From Micromonospora mirobrigensis (GTDB taxonomy: Bacteria > Actinomycetota > Actinomycetes > Mycobacteriales > Micromonosporaceae), in assembly GCF_900091555.1 (NCBI RefSeq), contig NZ_FMCX01000007.1, positions 248,001 to 312,000 of the forward strand: 64,000 bases of DNA. The letters are read 5' to 3'. Position numbers and translations under genes: made by a program. The notes below the pieces were generated by a model, which was given only the letters and a program-made list of their open reading frames with translations, was not told where the DNA came from and did not search any database. This document shows positions 18,934 to 28,971 of the stretch, in pieces (the first letter of the stretch is position 1; each line of letters starts with the position of its first letter).

Positions 18934-19869
18934 TCAGGCGAACCAGGTGAGGGACTGGCCGTGGCCTGCCGTCCAGGCCAGCGGGCGCCCGTCCAGCGCG
19001 AGCACGTTGCGCATCCCGTCGTCCGGCGGCTCCGGCAGCTGGGCGTGCGGCAGCACCTCCGGCGTCTCGGCGGCGATCCAGTGGCCGGGCAGGTCGCGGA
19101 CCAGCTCGACGAAGGCCTCCCGGCGCGGCCGGGGCACCTGGTAGAGCACGGAGCTGTGGAAGACCACCAGCGTCGCGCCGGCCGGCGCCTTCGCCGCGAG
19201 GGTGGGCAGGTCGTCGACCAGGTCACCCCGGACCAGCAGCGGCGGCTCGGCGGCGGCCACCGGGGCGGCGGCCCGCAGGCGCTCACGCCGGTGGGTGTGC
19301 TCGGGCCAGATCAGCGCGTCCAGCCAGGCCACGTCGGCCGGGTCGGTGACGTCGAGCGGGTTGAGGTCCAGGCCGGCCCGCCACACCACCTCGGGCAGCC
19401 GGGTCGGCGGGGCGGTCCCGGTGAGTTCGCAGTCCAGCACCGGTTCGCCGGTGCCCAGCCGGTGGTCGCCGTAGCGGTAGGCGTACCGGTCGGGATAGAG
19501 GTTCAGGCCGGCGGACGCGCCGACCTCCAGCAGCGCGAGCGGCTGCGGCAACTCCGCCAGCACCGGCAGCAGCACGGCGCACCGGCCGATCTCGTTGGTC
19601 TGCGTCGCGCGTACCCGGATCTGCTCTTCGACGGCCGGCCAGTTGGCCACCGTCCAGTCGTGGAAGGCGGCGGGGTCGTCGACCGGGCCGCCGAGCAGGC
19701 GTACGACGCCGAAGAGCAGGTTGGGTTGCCGCTTGGCCGGGGGCAGCGTGTCGAGCAGCGCGAGCAGCTCCGGGTCGCGGGACACGGCCAACGCCAGGCG
19801 CTCGTACGCGGGTGAGACGCCGCGCGCCTCGGCGGTGGCGAACCTTGCGTAGGTCTCGGCGGTCCTCAT
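18934..19869 (-). CDS. DUF2332 family protein
   Basis: A 311-residue protein of the DUF2332 family, with the characteristic LLEVGASAGLNLYPDRYAY and GRCAVLLPVLAEL. The GASAG element resembles a SAM-binding loop, so these may be methyltransferase relatives, but no activity is established. The ATG at 19869 has GAGGA upstream and discards a 39-residue low-complexity extension. It converges on the preceding methyltransferase gene, with 16 bases between. Confidence 0.85.
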   Translation of the reverse strand: MRTAETYARFATAEARGVSPAYERLALAVSRDPELLALLDTLPPAKRQPNLLFGVVRLLGGPVDDPAAFHDWTVANWPAVEEQIRVRATQTNEIGRCAVLLPVLAELPQPLALLEVGASAGLNLYPDRYAYRYGDHRLGTGEPVLDCELTGTAPPTRLPEVVWRAGLDLNPLDVTDPADVAWLDALIWPEHTHRRERLRAAAPVAAAEPPLLVRGDLVDDLPTLAAKAPAGATLVVFHSSVLYQVPRPRREAFVELVRDLPGHWIAAETPEVLPHAQLPEPPDDGMRNVLALDGRPLAWTAGHGQSLTWFA

Positions 19870-19951
19870 GCCCCCGATCCTCGTCCGGATGGGCCGGGCG
19901 CGCTGCCCCGTCAGGCGCGGCGGCTCAGCCAACTCGCTGGATCCGGGCAGC

Positions 19952-20194
19952 TCACGAATAGGCGTCCTTGCGATGCCCGACGGCATGAATCGTCAGCTCG
20001 TCGCCATCGAGACCGTAGAGGACGCGGTAATCACCGACACGGAGTCGACGTCCGGATCCGTCGCGCATCTCGGTGGAGTTCTGTGGCGTGGGGTCGGAGA
20101 CCAGTCCGAGGATCGCGCTCAGGACGGTCAGGAAGACGTTGCGTGGCTGTTTGTGCAGCCAGACCAGCACGTCCCGGTCGATCTGGACCTTCAC
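19952..20194 (-). CDS. RelE/ParE-family toxin
   Basis: An 80-residue toxin of the RelE superfamily: short N-terminal beta strand and helix (MKVQIDRDVLVWLHKQP), the basic core GSGRRLRVGDYRVLYGLDGDELTIHAVGHRKDAY with the arginines and C-terminal His/Arg/Tyr pattern of ribosome-dependent mRNA endonucleases. It starts with a GTG whose last bases overlap the antitoxin stop (GTGA), so toxin synthesis is coupled to antitoxin synthesis. Confidence 0.92.
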   Translation of the reverse strand: MKVQIDRDVLVWLHKQPRNVFLTVLSAILGLVSDPTPQNSTEMRDGSGRRLRVGDYRVLYGLDGDELTIHAVGHRKDAYS

Positions 20195-20490
20195 GCCGCC
20201 TCACCGTTGGTCCGTTCGGCCAGCAGCGCCTCCACCTCGCGCGGATCAACGCCGAGCGACTCCAGGGCCGCCGACAGCGGCACGAACTGGCCCTCGGCAC
20301 GAGAACGGTCGATCACCGCGGAGTCCCGACGGTCACGGAACGCCTCGATCTCTTCCCACTCGTCGATGCCGATCAGAACGGCCACCGGCCGTTCGTACTT
20401 GGTGATGATGACCGGCTCGCCGGTGCGCTCGACCCCTTCCAGCACCCGGCCCGCACCGTCACGGAACTCCCGCAGCGTGATCTTCTCCAT
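20191..20490 (-). CDS. Phd/YefM-family antitoxin
   Basis: A 99-residue antitoxin. The N-terminal fold MEKITLREFRDGAGRVLEGVERTGEPVIITKYERPVAVL is a Phd/YefM DNA-binding and dimerisation domain, and the rest is a longer than usual helical tail that would wrap the RelE toxin. It is first in the pair, as usual. The ATG at 20490 has no Shine-Dalgarno sequence but is preceded by a -10-like TACATT six bases away, suggesting a leaderless mRNA. A 14-bp inverted repeat overlapping this is the likely autoregulatory operator. Confidence 0.9.
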   Translation of the reverse strand: MEKITLREFRDGAGRVLEGVERTGEPVIITKYERPVAVLIGIDEWEEIEAFRDRRDSAVIDRSRAEGQFVPLSAALESLGVDPREVEALLAERTNGEAA

Positions 20491-20496
20491 GGCGAA

Positions 20497-20513
20497 AATG
20501 TACCACGCGGTAC
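20497..20513 (-). promoter_or_regulatory. Toxin-antitoxin promoter (-10) and autoregulatory operator
   Basis: On the minus strand a TACATT hexamer (20502-20497) lies six bases before the antitoxin ATG, the spacing expected for a leaderless transcript. The inverted repeat GTACC-N4-GGTAC (20500-20513) overlaps it, so Phd/RelE binding there would block the polymerase. No good -35 was found. Confidence 0.55.
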
Positions 20514-20565
20514 CGTTTCCGGGTGGCAGGCGCGTTGGTGGCAGGCACAAGTGCAACGGCGGGCA

Positions 20566-20778
20566 TCATGTCCTCGATACGCGCCCCGATGTGCCACCGC
20601 CCGCGCGCCGCCGGCCACTGCCAGCCGGGGGTCTGGTCAGCTCGGCCAGGTGCTCCTGCTGGTGCTGGCGGACGATGGCGTTCCAGGCCTCCTGGTCGTA
20701 GTCCGGATCCGGCGGTATCCACCGGTGCGAGTGGTCGCTGTAGTGATACCGCTCGTCGCCGGGCCGGATGACGCTCAC
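20566..20778 (-). CDS. Small hypothetical protein
   Basis: A 70-residue protein, hydrophilic and rich in His, Asp and aromatic residues at the N-terminus (SVIRPGDERYHYSDHSHRWIPPDPDYD), then a helix (QEAWNAIVRQHQQEHLAEL) and a basic glycine-rich tail. I do not recognise it. The GTG at 20778 overlaps the stop of the upstream small gene (GTGA), which is the main argument that it is translated. It is the last of three overlapping tiny genes. Confidence 0.55.
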   Translation of the reverse strand: MSVIRPGDERYHYSDHSHRWIPPDPDYDQEAWNAIVRQHQQEHLAELTRPPAGSGRRRAGGGTSGRVSRT

Positions 20779-21053
20779 CGAACCCAGCCCAGGAAGCGCT
20801 GGTGCAGCAGCCCGGCCGGCACGTGCCCGAGATCCTCCGCAGCCCACACCAGATAGGAGCCTAGGTAGAGGGCCAGGCTGACCGGCGCGCCGTCGAACTC
20901 GGCGCGCAACTCCTTCCGCCGGGTCGCACAGGGCCAGGGCGCCGCGCAGCCGCCGCAGGTCCACAGCGGAACGATCGGGCCGTGGGTGGTCACGGCAGCC
21001 CGTCCAGGAAACGCCGGGTCACCGCCCGGGCCTGCCGGCGGGCGCTCGGTCAT
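20775..21053 (-). CDS. Small conserved actinomycete protein (often labelled flavin reductase without evidence)
   Basis: A 92-residue protein. The motif LWTCGGCAAPWPC followed by a helical segment (RKELRAEFDGAPVSLALYLGSYLVWAAEDLG) and a C-terminal FLGW is a pattern I recall from short actinomycete proteins annotated as flavin reductase, although no flavin-binding motif is visible. The CxxC plus Cys could hold a metal. GGGAGGAG five bases before the ATG at 21053 supports the start. It overlaps the genes on both sides by four bases, so all three are translationally coupled. Confidence 0.65.
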   Translation of the reverse strand: MTERPPAGPGGDPAFPGRAAVTTHGPIVPLWTCGGCAAPWPCATRRKELRAEFDGAPVSLALYLGSYLVWAAEDLGHVPAGLLHQRFLGWVR

Positions 21054-21238
21054 CGTTGCTCCTCCCCCGGCCAGTGGCCGCGGCGGATCGGAATGCGGTG
21101 GCGGGCGCGGCAGGGCAGGTCCGCGCCGCAGCGACAGATCCGGCGCCAGCGGCGCCAGGACCAGGTGGGACGGTGCCGGCGGGCCAGGGTCAGCGCGACG
21201 GCGAGCAGGTACTCGTCGTACGACACCTTCCTGCGCAT
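21050..21238 (-). CDS. Small basic Cys-containing hypothetical protein
   Basis: A 62-residue, strongly basic protein (RRHRPTWSWRRWRRICRCGADLPCRARHRIPIRRG) with three cysteines in a CxC...C arrangement, suggesting nucleic acid contact. It starts at the ATG at 21238 behind GGAGGG, and its stop overlaps the start of the next gene (ATGA). It opens a three-gene mini-operon transcribed away from the small HTH gene at 21321. I know of no assigned function. Confidence 0.6.
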   Translation of the reverse strand: MRRKVSYDEYLLAVALTLARRHRPTWSWRRWRRICRCGADLPCRARHRIPIRRGHWPGEEQR

Positions 21239-21320
21239 TCGCCCTCCGGCAGATCAATCCGACGGGTTGTCAATCTGTAAGTGACGTTTGCACAGTAGGG
21301 TACGCGCTTACGTTCAGGCC

Positions 21321-21530
21321 GTGAAGCGACCGCGCTTGTACGGGCCCGGCGAGTTGGCCGCGCTCTTCGGCGTGTCGCGTCAGCGGGTTTTGCAGATCAC
21401 CCGCCGGCCCGGCTTCCCCGAACCCCTCGCGCGTCTGATCGGCATGACCGTCTGGGACGCCGACGAGGTGGACGAGTGGACAAGGCACAACCGGCCACCC
21501 CGTGCCACGGATGGCGACGAGGATCGCTGA
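21321..21530 (+). CDS. Small helix-turn-helix DNA-binding protein (AlpA/excisionase-like)
   Basis: A 69-residue protein. A MerR/AlpA-type winged helix covers almost all of it: YGPGELAALFGVSRQRVLQITRRPGFPEPLARLIGMTVWDADEVDEWTRHN. Such proteins act as excisionases or as small local regulators. The GTG at 21321 is preferred over 21288 because the domain begins there. It is divergent from the three tiny overlapping genes across 82 bases and is the obvious candidate for their regulator (inference). Confidence 0.7.
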   Translation: MKRPRLYGPGELAALFGVSRQRVLQITRRPGFPEPLARLIGMTVWDADEVDEWTRHNRPPRATDGDEDR

Positions 21531-21632
21531 CCACATACCTGACGACCGGCGCTGCCGTCGGGCCTACCAGGTTGAGCAGTGCCGGCCCCGCCCCGAGGCA
21601 CCGACGGACGGTATACGGCAGGGAATTGACCG

Positions 21633-22022
21633 ATGGCTCTGATCCGCGTGGCCGACCCCGACTTCCGCGTGTGCCCGATCAGTCTCGACACGCTGATCGA
21701 GATCCAACTGGATGCGGAGGACCGCCGCTGGGGAACTCGCTGGTCGTCTGTCGGAGCGCTTCGCAGCCAGGTCGGCCCGGGCCTCATCCTCCTCCAATCG
21801 TTCATGCGGGAGGAATGGGGAGGCGATCTACGGGCCTATCGTTGCCTCCTGCTGTTCTCAGCGGCCGAACACGGGCATGGCGGAGGTCTGGCCACGATCG
21901 ACCTCGTTCCAGCGCGGTTCAAATCGCTGGAACGGCTTGATCGAGACCCCGACGTACGGACGGCACTTGCGCGCATGTTCTCGCTGGCGCTCTCCGGCAC
22001 CTCGATGATTACCAAGAGGTGA
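21633..22022 (+). CDS. Hypothetical protein
   Basis: A 129-residue protein with no motif I recognise. It is a mixed alpha/beta soluble protein (ALIRVADPDFRVCPISLDTLIEIQLD, YRCLLLFSAAEHGHGGGLATIDLVPARFKSL) and lacks a signal peptide. The ATG at 21633 follows GCAGGGA. It lies 102 bases after the HTH gene on the same strand and its stop is nine bases from the convergent nucleotidyltransferase gene. Codon use is slightly less GC-biased than its neighbours, consistent with an accessory island. Confidence 0.5.
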   Translation: MALIRVADPDFRVCPISLDTLIEIQLDAEDRRWGTRWSSVGALRSQVGPGLILLQSFMREEWGGDLRAYRCLLLFSAAEHGHGGGLATIDLVPARFKSLERLDRDPDVRTALARMFSLALSGTSMITKR

Positions 22023-22031
22023 GTGCTCCGG

Positions 22032-22808
22032 TCAGTCTCCGAAGCGTCGCCACGCATCGTCGGCCACCGCGTCCACGCTGCGCCCCGCCAATGCCAGGTC
22101 CGCTGCGGTGAACCGCTCCGGCTCCCCCGCCCGCCAGCGCACCGCCCGTCGGGCGAGGTCGGCGTACTCGGGGAACAACTCCCCCAGGTACGCGCCGGCC
22201 GCCGCCTTCGAGATCACGTCTACGTGGGCCAGCGTGTAGTGCAGCCGCGCGGGGCCGAGCACGCACCACACGACCGTGCCGGCATCCACGGCCTGATCTC
22301 CGGGTACGTCGGCCAGCGTGGCCGAAAGGGTGGCAGCAGTCCCGCGCCAGTAGCCCCGGAGGTTCTCCAGGTTGTACCGGCGCAGTTGCTCGAGGTCGAC
22401 GCGTACGCCCAGCTCCGGAACCTCCGGCCCGCGTACCCGAATGCCGTACCGGCGCAGCGTCAGCCAGAGGACCGGGGTCAGTTCCCCGCAGGGCTCACCG
22501 CTGGAAAACTGCCCGTCCACCACGAACGGCGCCGGCCGCTGGTCGACCGGCCAGACCTGGGCCAGCGCCGGATCGAGATAGACCCCGTCGAGATGGGGCA
22601 GCTCCGGCATCTCGGCGTGCACGGCTCGCAGCTGGTTCAGATCGGCGAGACCGGCGGGACGAGACGTCAGGATCACGACGTCCACGTCGCTGACCCCGGG
22701 CTGCCAGGCTCCCAGCGCCGCCGACCCCACGACGTAGAGACCCCGCACGTAACCGGGTATGGCACGGTCGGCCAGGTCCAGGAAGCGCATCGTCAGGTCG
22801 TCGATCAC
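22032..22808 (-). CDS. Nucleotidyltransferase, aminoglycoside adenylyltransferase-like (DUF4111 C-terminal domain)
   Basis: A 258-residue protein with the Pol-beta-type nucleotidyltransferase motif VGSAALGAWQPGVSDVDVVIL (GS...DxD; longer than the core motif) and a helical C-terminal domain (LARLHYTLAH-like VLGPARLHYTLAH, SKAAAGAYLGELFPEYADLARRAVRWR) as in ANT(3'')/ANT(9)-like adenylyltransferases. Chromosomal relatives in actinomycetes may adenylate streptomycin or spectinomycin, but substrate cannot be assigned here. The start at the GTG at 22808 is uncertain; the ATG at 22790 is also possible. It is divergent from the flavin monooxygenase gene. Confidence 0.75.
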   Translation of the reverse strand: MIDDLTMRFLDLADRAIPGYVRGLYVVGSAALGAWQPGVSDVDVVILTSRPAGLADLNQLRAVHAEMPELPHLDGVYLDPALAQVWPVDQRPAPFVVDGQFSSGEPCGELTPVLWLTLRRYGIRVRGPEVPELGVRVDLEQLRRYNLENLRGYWRGTAATLSATLADVPGDQAVDAGTVVWCVLGPARLHYTLAHVDVISKAAAGAYLGELFPEYADLARRAVRWRAGEPERFTAADLALAGRSVDAVADDAWRRFGD

Positions 22809-22911
22809 TTCGCCGACCGTAACAGCGTGGCCAGCCGCTTCCACCAAGGACGGCCCGCAGACGGTGACGGCGGGCAACCCCGGCAGGCACGGGGAAATAC
22901 AGTGCATCGAC

Positions 22912-24030
22912 ATGAGACGTCGTATCGCCGTGGTCGGCGCGGGTCCCGCCGGGCTCACCTTCGCCCGTGTCCTGCACCGCCACGGCCACCCCGTCACCGT
23001 CCTCGAACGCGATCCCGCCCCCGACGCCCGCCCGCCGGGCGGCACGCTGGACCTGCACCAGGGCCTGGGCCAGCTCGCGTTGGAGAAGGCGGGGCTGCTT
23101 GCGGAGTTCCGGGCGCTGTCCCGTCCCGAGGGGCAGGCCATGCGCATCCTGGCCACCGACGGGACGGTGCTGCACGACTGGCCGGCGAGTCCGGACGACC
23201 CGGCCAATCCCGAGATCGACCGCGGGCAGCTCCGTGACCTGCTGCTCGGCCCGCTCGACGTCCAGTGGGGTCGGGGCGTGACACAGGTGGTGCCCGGGTC
23301 CCGGGACGGCGCCGTGGTCCACTTCGCCGACGGACGGCAGGAGACGTTCGACCTGGTGGTCGGCGCCGACGGCGCCTGGTCGCGGGTCCGCCCGGCGCTC
23401 TCGTCGGCGACGCCGCACTACACCGGCGTCACCATGGTGGAGACGTCCCTCGACGAGGTCGACGACCGCCACCCCGACCTGGCCCGGCTGGTCGGCGACG
23501 GCTCACTGGCCGGGTACGGCGTGAACCGTGGTCTGGTCGCCCAGCGCAACAGCGGCGGCCACGTCAAGGTGTACGCCCAGTTCCGCGTCCCGCTGGACTG
23601 GCACACGGACCTGGACCCGACCGACGTCGAGGGGGTGCGGGAGAGCCTGCTGGCGCTCTTCGCCGGCTGGGCCGATCCCGTCCTCGACCTGCTCCGCCGC
23701 GGCACCACCTTCGTCCCGCGCCCGCTGTACGTGCTGCCCGTCTCCCACACCTGGGCGCACGTGCCCGGGCTGACGCTGCTGGGCGACGCCGCCCACCTGA
23801 TGCCCCCGTTGGGGGCGGGCGCGAACCTGGCGATGCTGGAGGGCGCCGAACTCGCCGAGGCAGTCGCCGCCGGCCCCGAGGACCTGGACGAGGCCGTCCG
23901 CGCCTTCGAGGTACGGATGTGGGCGCGGGCCGGCCGGTGGGCGACGATCACGGCCGACGGGCTGGAACGCCTGGTCAGCCCGGACCCCGCCCAGGCCCTG
24001 GCGCTCTTCGACGAGGTCAACCCCTCCTGA
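22912..24030 (+). CDS. FAD-dependent monooxygenase (TetX/PHBH-like)
   Basis: A 372-residue class A flavoprotein monooxygenase. It has the dinucleotide-binding motif VVGAGPAGLTFARVL at the N-terminus, the mid-protein DLVVGADGAWSRVR and the second FAD motif LLGDAAHLMPPLGAGANLAMLEGAELAEA. Length and the GANLAM segment match the TetX-like group, which hydroxylates tetracyclines or other aromatic polyketides; natural substrate unknown. No membrane segment is present. The ATG at 22912 is used because the family begins with this beta strand. The gene ends at a hairpin shared with nrdJ. Confidence 0.87.
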   Translation: MRRRIAVVGAGPAGLTFARVLHRHGHPVTVLERDPAPDARPPGGTLDLHQGLGQLALEKAGLLAEFRALSRPEGQAMRILATDGTVLHDWPASPDDPANPEIDRGQLRDLLLGPLDVQWGRGVTQVVPGSRDGAVVHFADGRQETFDLVVGADGAWSRVRPALSSATPHYTGVTMVETSLDEVDDRHPDLARLVGDGSLAGYGVNRGLVAQRNSGGHVKVYAQFRVPLDWHTDLDPTDVEGVRESLLALFAGWADPVLDLLRRGTTFVPRPLYVLPVSHTWAHVPGLTLLGDAAHLMPPLGAGANLAMLEGAELAEAVAAGPEDLDEAVRAFEVRMWARAGRWATITADGLERLVSPDPAQALALFDEVNPS

Positions 24031-24043
24031 CCCCGTACGCCGA

Positions 24044-24073
24044 CGAGGGCCGGCACATCAGTGCCGGCCCTCG
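24044..24073. terminator. Bidirectional hairpin terminator between the monooxygenase gene and nrdJ
   Basis: A perfect 13-bp stem (24044-24056 with 24061-24073) and a four-base loop ATCA lie between two convergent stops, so it can end transcription from both sides. Confidence 0.88.
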
Positions 24074-24085
24074 TGGTGTGGTGTG

Positions 24086-26968
<2,883 letters not shown>

Positions 26969-27035
26969 CTCATCCGCCCCCTCGCTGCGCGGTCTCGTGC
27001 CGCGCCTCGTCGACTGTCAAAATCCGAAAGAAAAA

Positions 27036-27569
27036 TCAGGTGGTACGGCCGGCGGCGGCCCCCGCCGCCCCGACCCCGGCGGGCTCGGTCGCACCGGCAC
27101 CGGCCGCGGCGCCCTCGCGGGCGCGGGCGGCGGCCCGCAGCGTCTCGATCTCGCGCTCGAAGTCGGCCAGCGAGTCGAACGACCGGTAGACGCTGGCGAA
27201 CCGCAGGTACGCCACCTCGTCCAGGTCGCGCAGCGGGCCCAGGATCGCCAGGCCCACCTCGTGACTGGGCAGCTCGGCGGCCCCCTTGGCCCGCACGGTC
27301 TCCTCGACCTTCTGGGCGAGCAGCGCGATCGAGTCCTCGTCGACCGGTCGGCCCTGGCACGCCTTGCGTACCCCGCCGATGATCTTGGTGCGGCTGAACG
27401 GCTCGGTCACCCCGCTGCGCTTGACCACCGCGAGGACCGCCTCCTCCACCGTGGTGAAGCGCTTGCCGCACTCCGGGCAGGACCGCCGCCGGCGGATGAG
27501 CTGGCCGTCGTCGGCCTCCCGCGAGTCGACCACCCGGGAGTCGGCGTGCCGGCAGTACGGACACCGCAT
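27036..27569 (-). CDS. nrdR: Transcriptional repressor NrdR
   Basis: A 177-residue repressor of ribonucleotide reductase genes. The zinc ribbon uses Cys3, Cys6, Cys31 and Cys34 (RCPYC...RSCPECGKRF) and the ATP-cone domain follows (VVKRSGVTEPFSRTKIIGGVRKAC), which senses ATP/dATP. The C-terminal 30 residues are an Ala/Gly-rich tail seen in actinobacterial members. It heads the nrdRJ operon and is divergent from lexA across 550 bases that hold a candidate promoter and NrdR box. Confidence 0.97.
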   Translation of the reverse strand: MRCPYCRHADSRVVDSREADDGQLIRRRRSCPECGKRFTTVEEAVLAVVKRSGVTEPFSRTKIIGGVRKACQGRPVDEDSIALLAQKVEETVRAKGAAELPSHEVGLAILGPLRDLDEVAYLRFASVYRSFDSLADFEREIETLRAAARAREGAAAGAGATEPAGVGAAGAAAGRTT

Positions 27570-27695
27570 CGCCTGTCCTCCTTCGTCGACCGCGGGCCGA
27601 CCCTCCGCGCCCGGGCACGCGTCGACCCGCCGGGGCCGTGGTCGACGGCCGCCGCCGGAGGAGACGGTACGGGAGTGCGGTCGGTAGTCGAACCC

Positions 27696-27724
27696 AACCT
27701 ATGGGCAACTGACGCCCGTGTAAC
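27696..27724 (-). promoter_or_regulatory. Candidate nrdRJ promoter
   Basis: On the minus strand GTTACA (27724-27719) and TAGGTT (27701-27696) are separated by 17 bases, a good fit to a primary-sigma promoter. It would give a leader of about 120 bases before nrdR. Confidence 0.5.
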
Positions 27725-27741
27725 TACTACATCTAGGGGTT
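27722..27741. promoter_or_regulatory. Candidate NrdR box
   Basis: AACTACTACATCTAGGGGTT contains the near-palindrome CTACATCTAG typical of actinobacterial NrdR boxes, and it overlaps the -35 of the proposed nrdRJ promoter. A second box is expected about 31 bases away; the sequence centred at 27700 is only a poor match. Confidence 0.5.
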
Positions 27742-27895
27742 GAACCTATGCCGCCCGCCAACCGTGGTCAAGTTGGTCGGCGTGTCCGGCGCGTCGCGTG
27801 AATCACTGCCGAGATCCACCCCCGCTCCGGCGCGAACAGCCATGCCGACGAGCCCAACGCCGGACCCCCCGCTGCGGTCACGCCGCCCACGGATA

Positions 27896-27907
27896 GAACA
27901 CCCGTTC
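27896..27907. promoter_or_regulatory. LexA (SOS) box 1 upstream of lexA
   Basis: GAACACCCGTTC, a perfect GAAC-N4-GTTC actinobacterial SOS half-site pair. It overlaps the -35 position of a possible promoter whose -10 would be TACCAT at 27918-27923. Confidence 0.85.
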
Positions 27908-27929
27908 GACGGCGACGTACCATTTAGCA

Positions 27930-27941
27930 GAACAGGTGTTC
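27930..27941. promoter_or_regulatory. LexA (SOS) box 2 upstream of lexA
   Basis: GAACAGGTGTTC, a second perfect box 34 bases from the first and just downstream of the TACCAT hexamer. Two operators bracketing the promoter fit tight autoregulation of lexA. Confidence 0.88.
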
Positions 27942-28121
27942 GGAATTCCAGGATTTCGGCCCGACACGCCGAGAGATGTCGTACAGATGTTTGAAAATGA
28001 CCGATCTCACCTATACGGTCAGGATCAACCGGACGGCACCCGAGCGGCGCATCCGGTCGCAGCACCGCCGTACGCACCACGAGCCGCCAAGGCACCCCAG
28101 CGCCGACCAGGGAGGACGGAC

Positions 28122-28907
28122 GTGACCGAGGACCGGGCCAGCCGGCCGAAGAACCCGCAGCCGATCGCCGAGGCGGGTCCGCCGGCCACTCGGCGCCGGG
28201 GCGCCGCGCGCAGCCGGACGGGACAACCCGCCGTGCGCCCGGTCACCCCGGTGGTCAGCGCCTTTCCCGACCCGGCCACGGTCGACCTGACCGCCCGGCA
28301 GCGCCGAATCCTGGAGTTCATCCGCACCTGGGTGGAGCGCCACGGCTACCCGCCGAGCGTGCGGGAGATCGGTGAGGCCGTCGGGCTGGTCTCCCCGTCC
28401 AGCGTCGCCTACCAGCTCAAGGAGCTGGAGAAGAAGGGCTTCCTGCGCCGCGACCCGAACCGCCCCCGCGCGGTCGACGTCCGCGCCCCCGCCGACGCCG
28501 TCGACGACGAGCTGAGCCGCTCCCAGCGCCCCGCCCCGGCCTACGTGCCGATGCTCGGCCGGATCGCCGCCGGTGGGCCGATCCTCGCCGAGCAGGCGGT
28601 GGAGGACGTCTTCCCCCTCCCCCGCGAGCTGGTCGGTGAGGGCGAGGTCTTCATGCTCCAGGTCAAGGGCGACTCGATGCTCGACGCGGCGATCTGCGAC
28701 GGCGACTGGGTGGTGGTCCGGCAGCAGCCCAACGCCGAGGCCGGCGACATCGTCGCCGCGATGCTCGACGGTGAGGCGACCGTGAAGACCTACCGGCGAC
28801 GCGACGGCCACGTCTGGCTGATGCCGCAGAACCCGGCCTTCGACCCGATCCCGGGCGACGACGCCACCATCATGGGTCGGGTCGTCGCGGTGCTCCGCCG
28901 GATCTGA
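28122..28907 (+). CDS. lexA: SOS repressor LexA
   Basis: A 261-residue repressor and self-cleaving protease. A poorly conserved N-terminal extension of about 50 residues precedes the winged helix (LTARQRRILEFIRTWVERHGYPPSVREIGEAVGLVSPSSVAYQL spans 57-99). The cleavage site is Ala150-Gly151, the catalytic serine Ser185 (KGDSM) and the lysine Lys222. The GTG at 28122 behind GGGAGGA is chosen; an in-frame extension upstream to 27936 would run across the operators. Two SOS boxes lie upstream, and recA with its own box is in the same window. Confidence 0.96.
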   Translation: MTEDRASRPKNPQPIAEAGPPATRRRGAARSRTGQPAVRPVTPVVSAFPDPATVDLTARQRRILEFIRTWVERHGYPPSVREIGEAVGLVSPSSVAYQLKELEKKGFLRRDPNRPRAVDVRAPADAVDDELSRSQRPAPAYVPMLGRIAAGGPILAEQAVEDVFPLPRELVGEGEVFMLQVKGDSMLDAAICDGDWVVVRQQPNAEAGDIVAAMLDGEATVKTYRRRDGHVWLMPQNPAFDPIPGDDATIMGRVVAVLRRI

Positions 28908-28920
28908 CCCGTACCCACGT

Positions 28921-28961
28921 CGGCCCGGGTCACCACCTCACGCAGGTGGTGACCCGGGCCG
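28921..28961. terminator. Long hairpin terminator between lexA and the convergent membrane-protein gene
   Basis: A perfect 18-bp stem (28921-28938 with 28944-28961) and a five-base loop lie between two convergent stop codons. Confidence 0.9.
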
Positions 28962-28971
28962 CTTCGTGTCG

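Noticed and set aside
27693..27708. A second NrdR box 31 bases from the first
   Set aside because: The spacing is right, but the sequence matches the consensus only at the centre.
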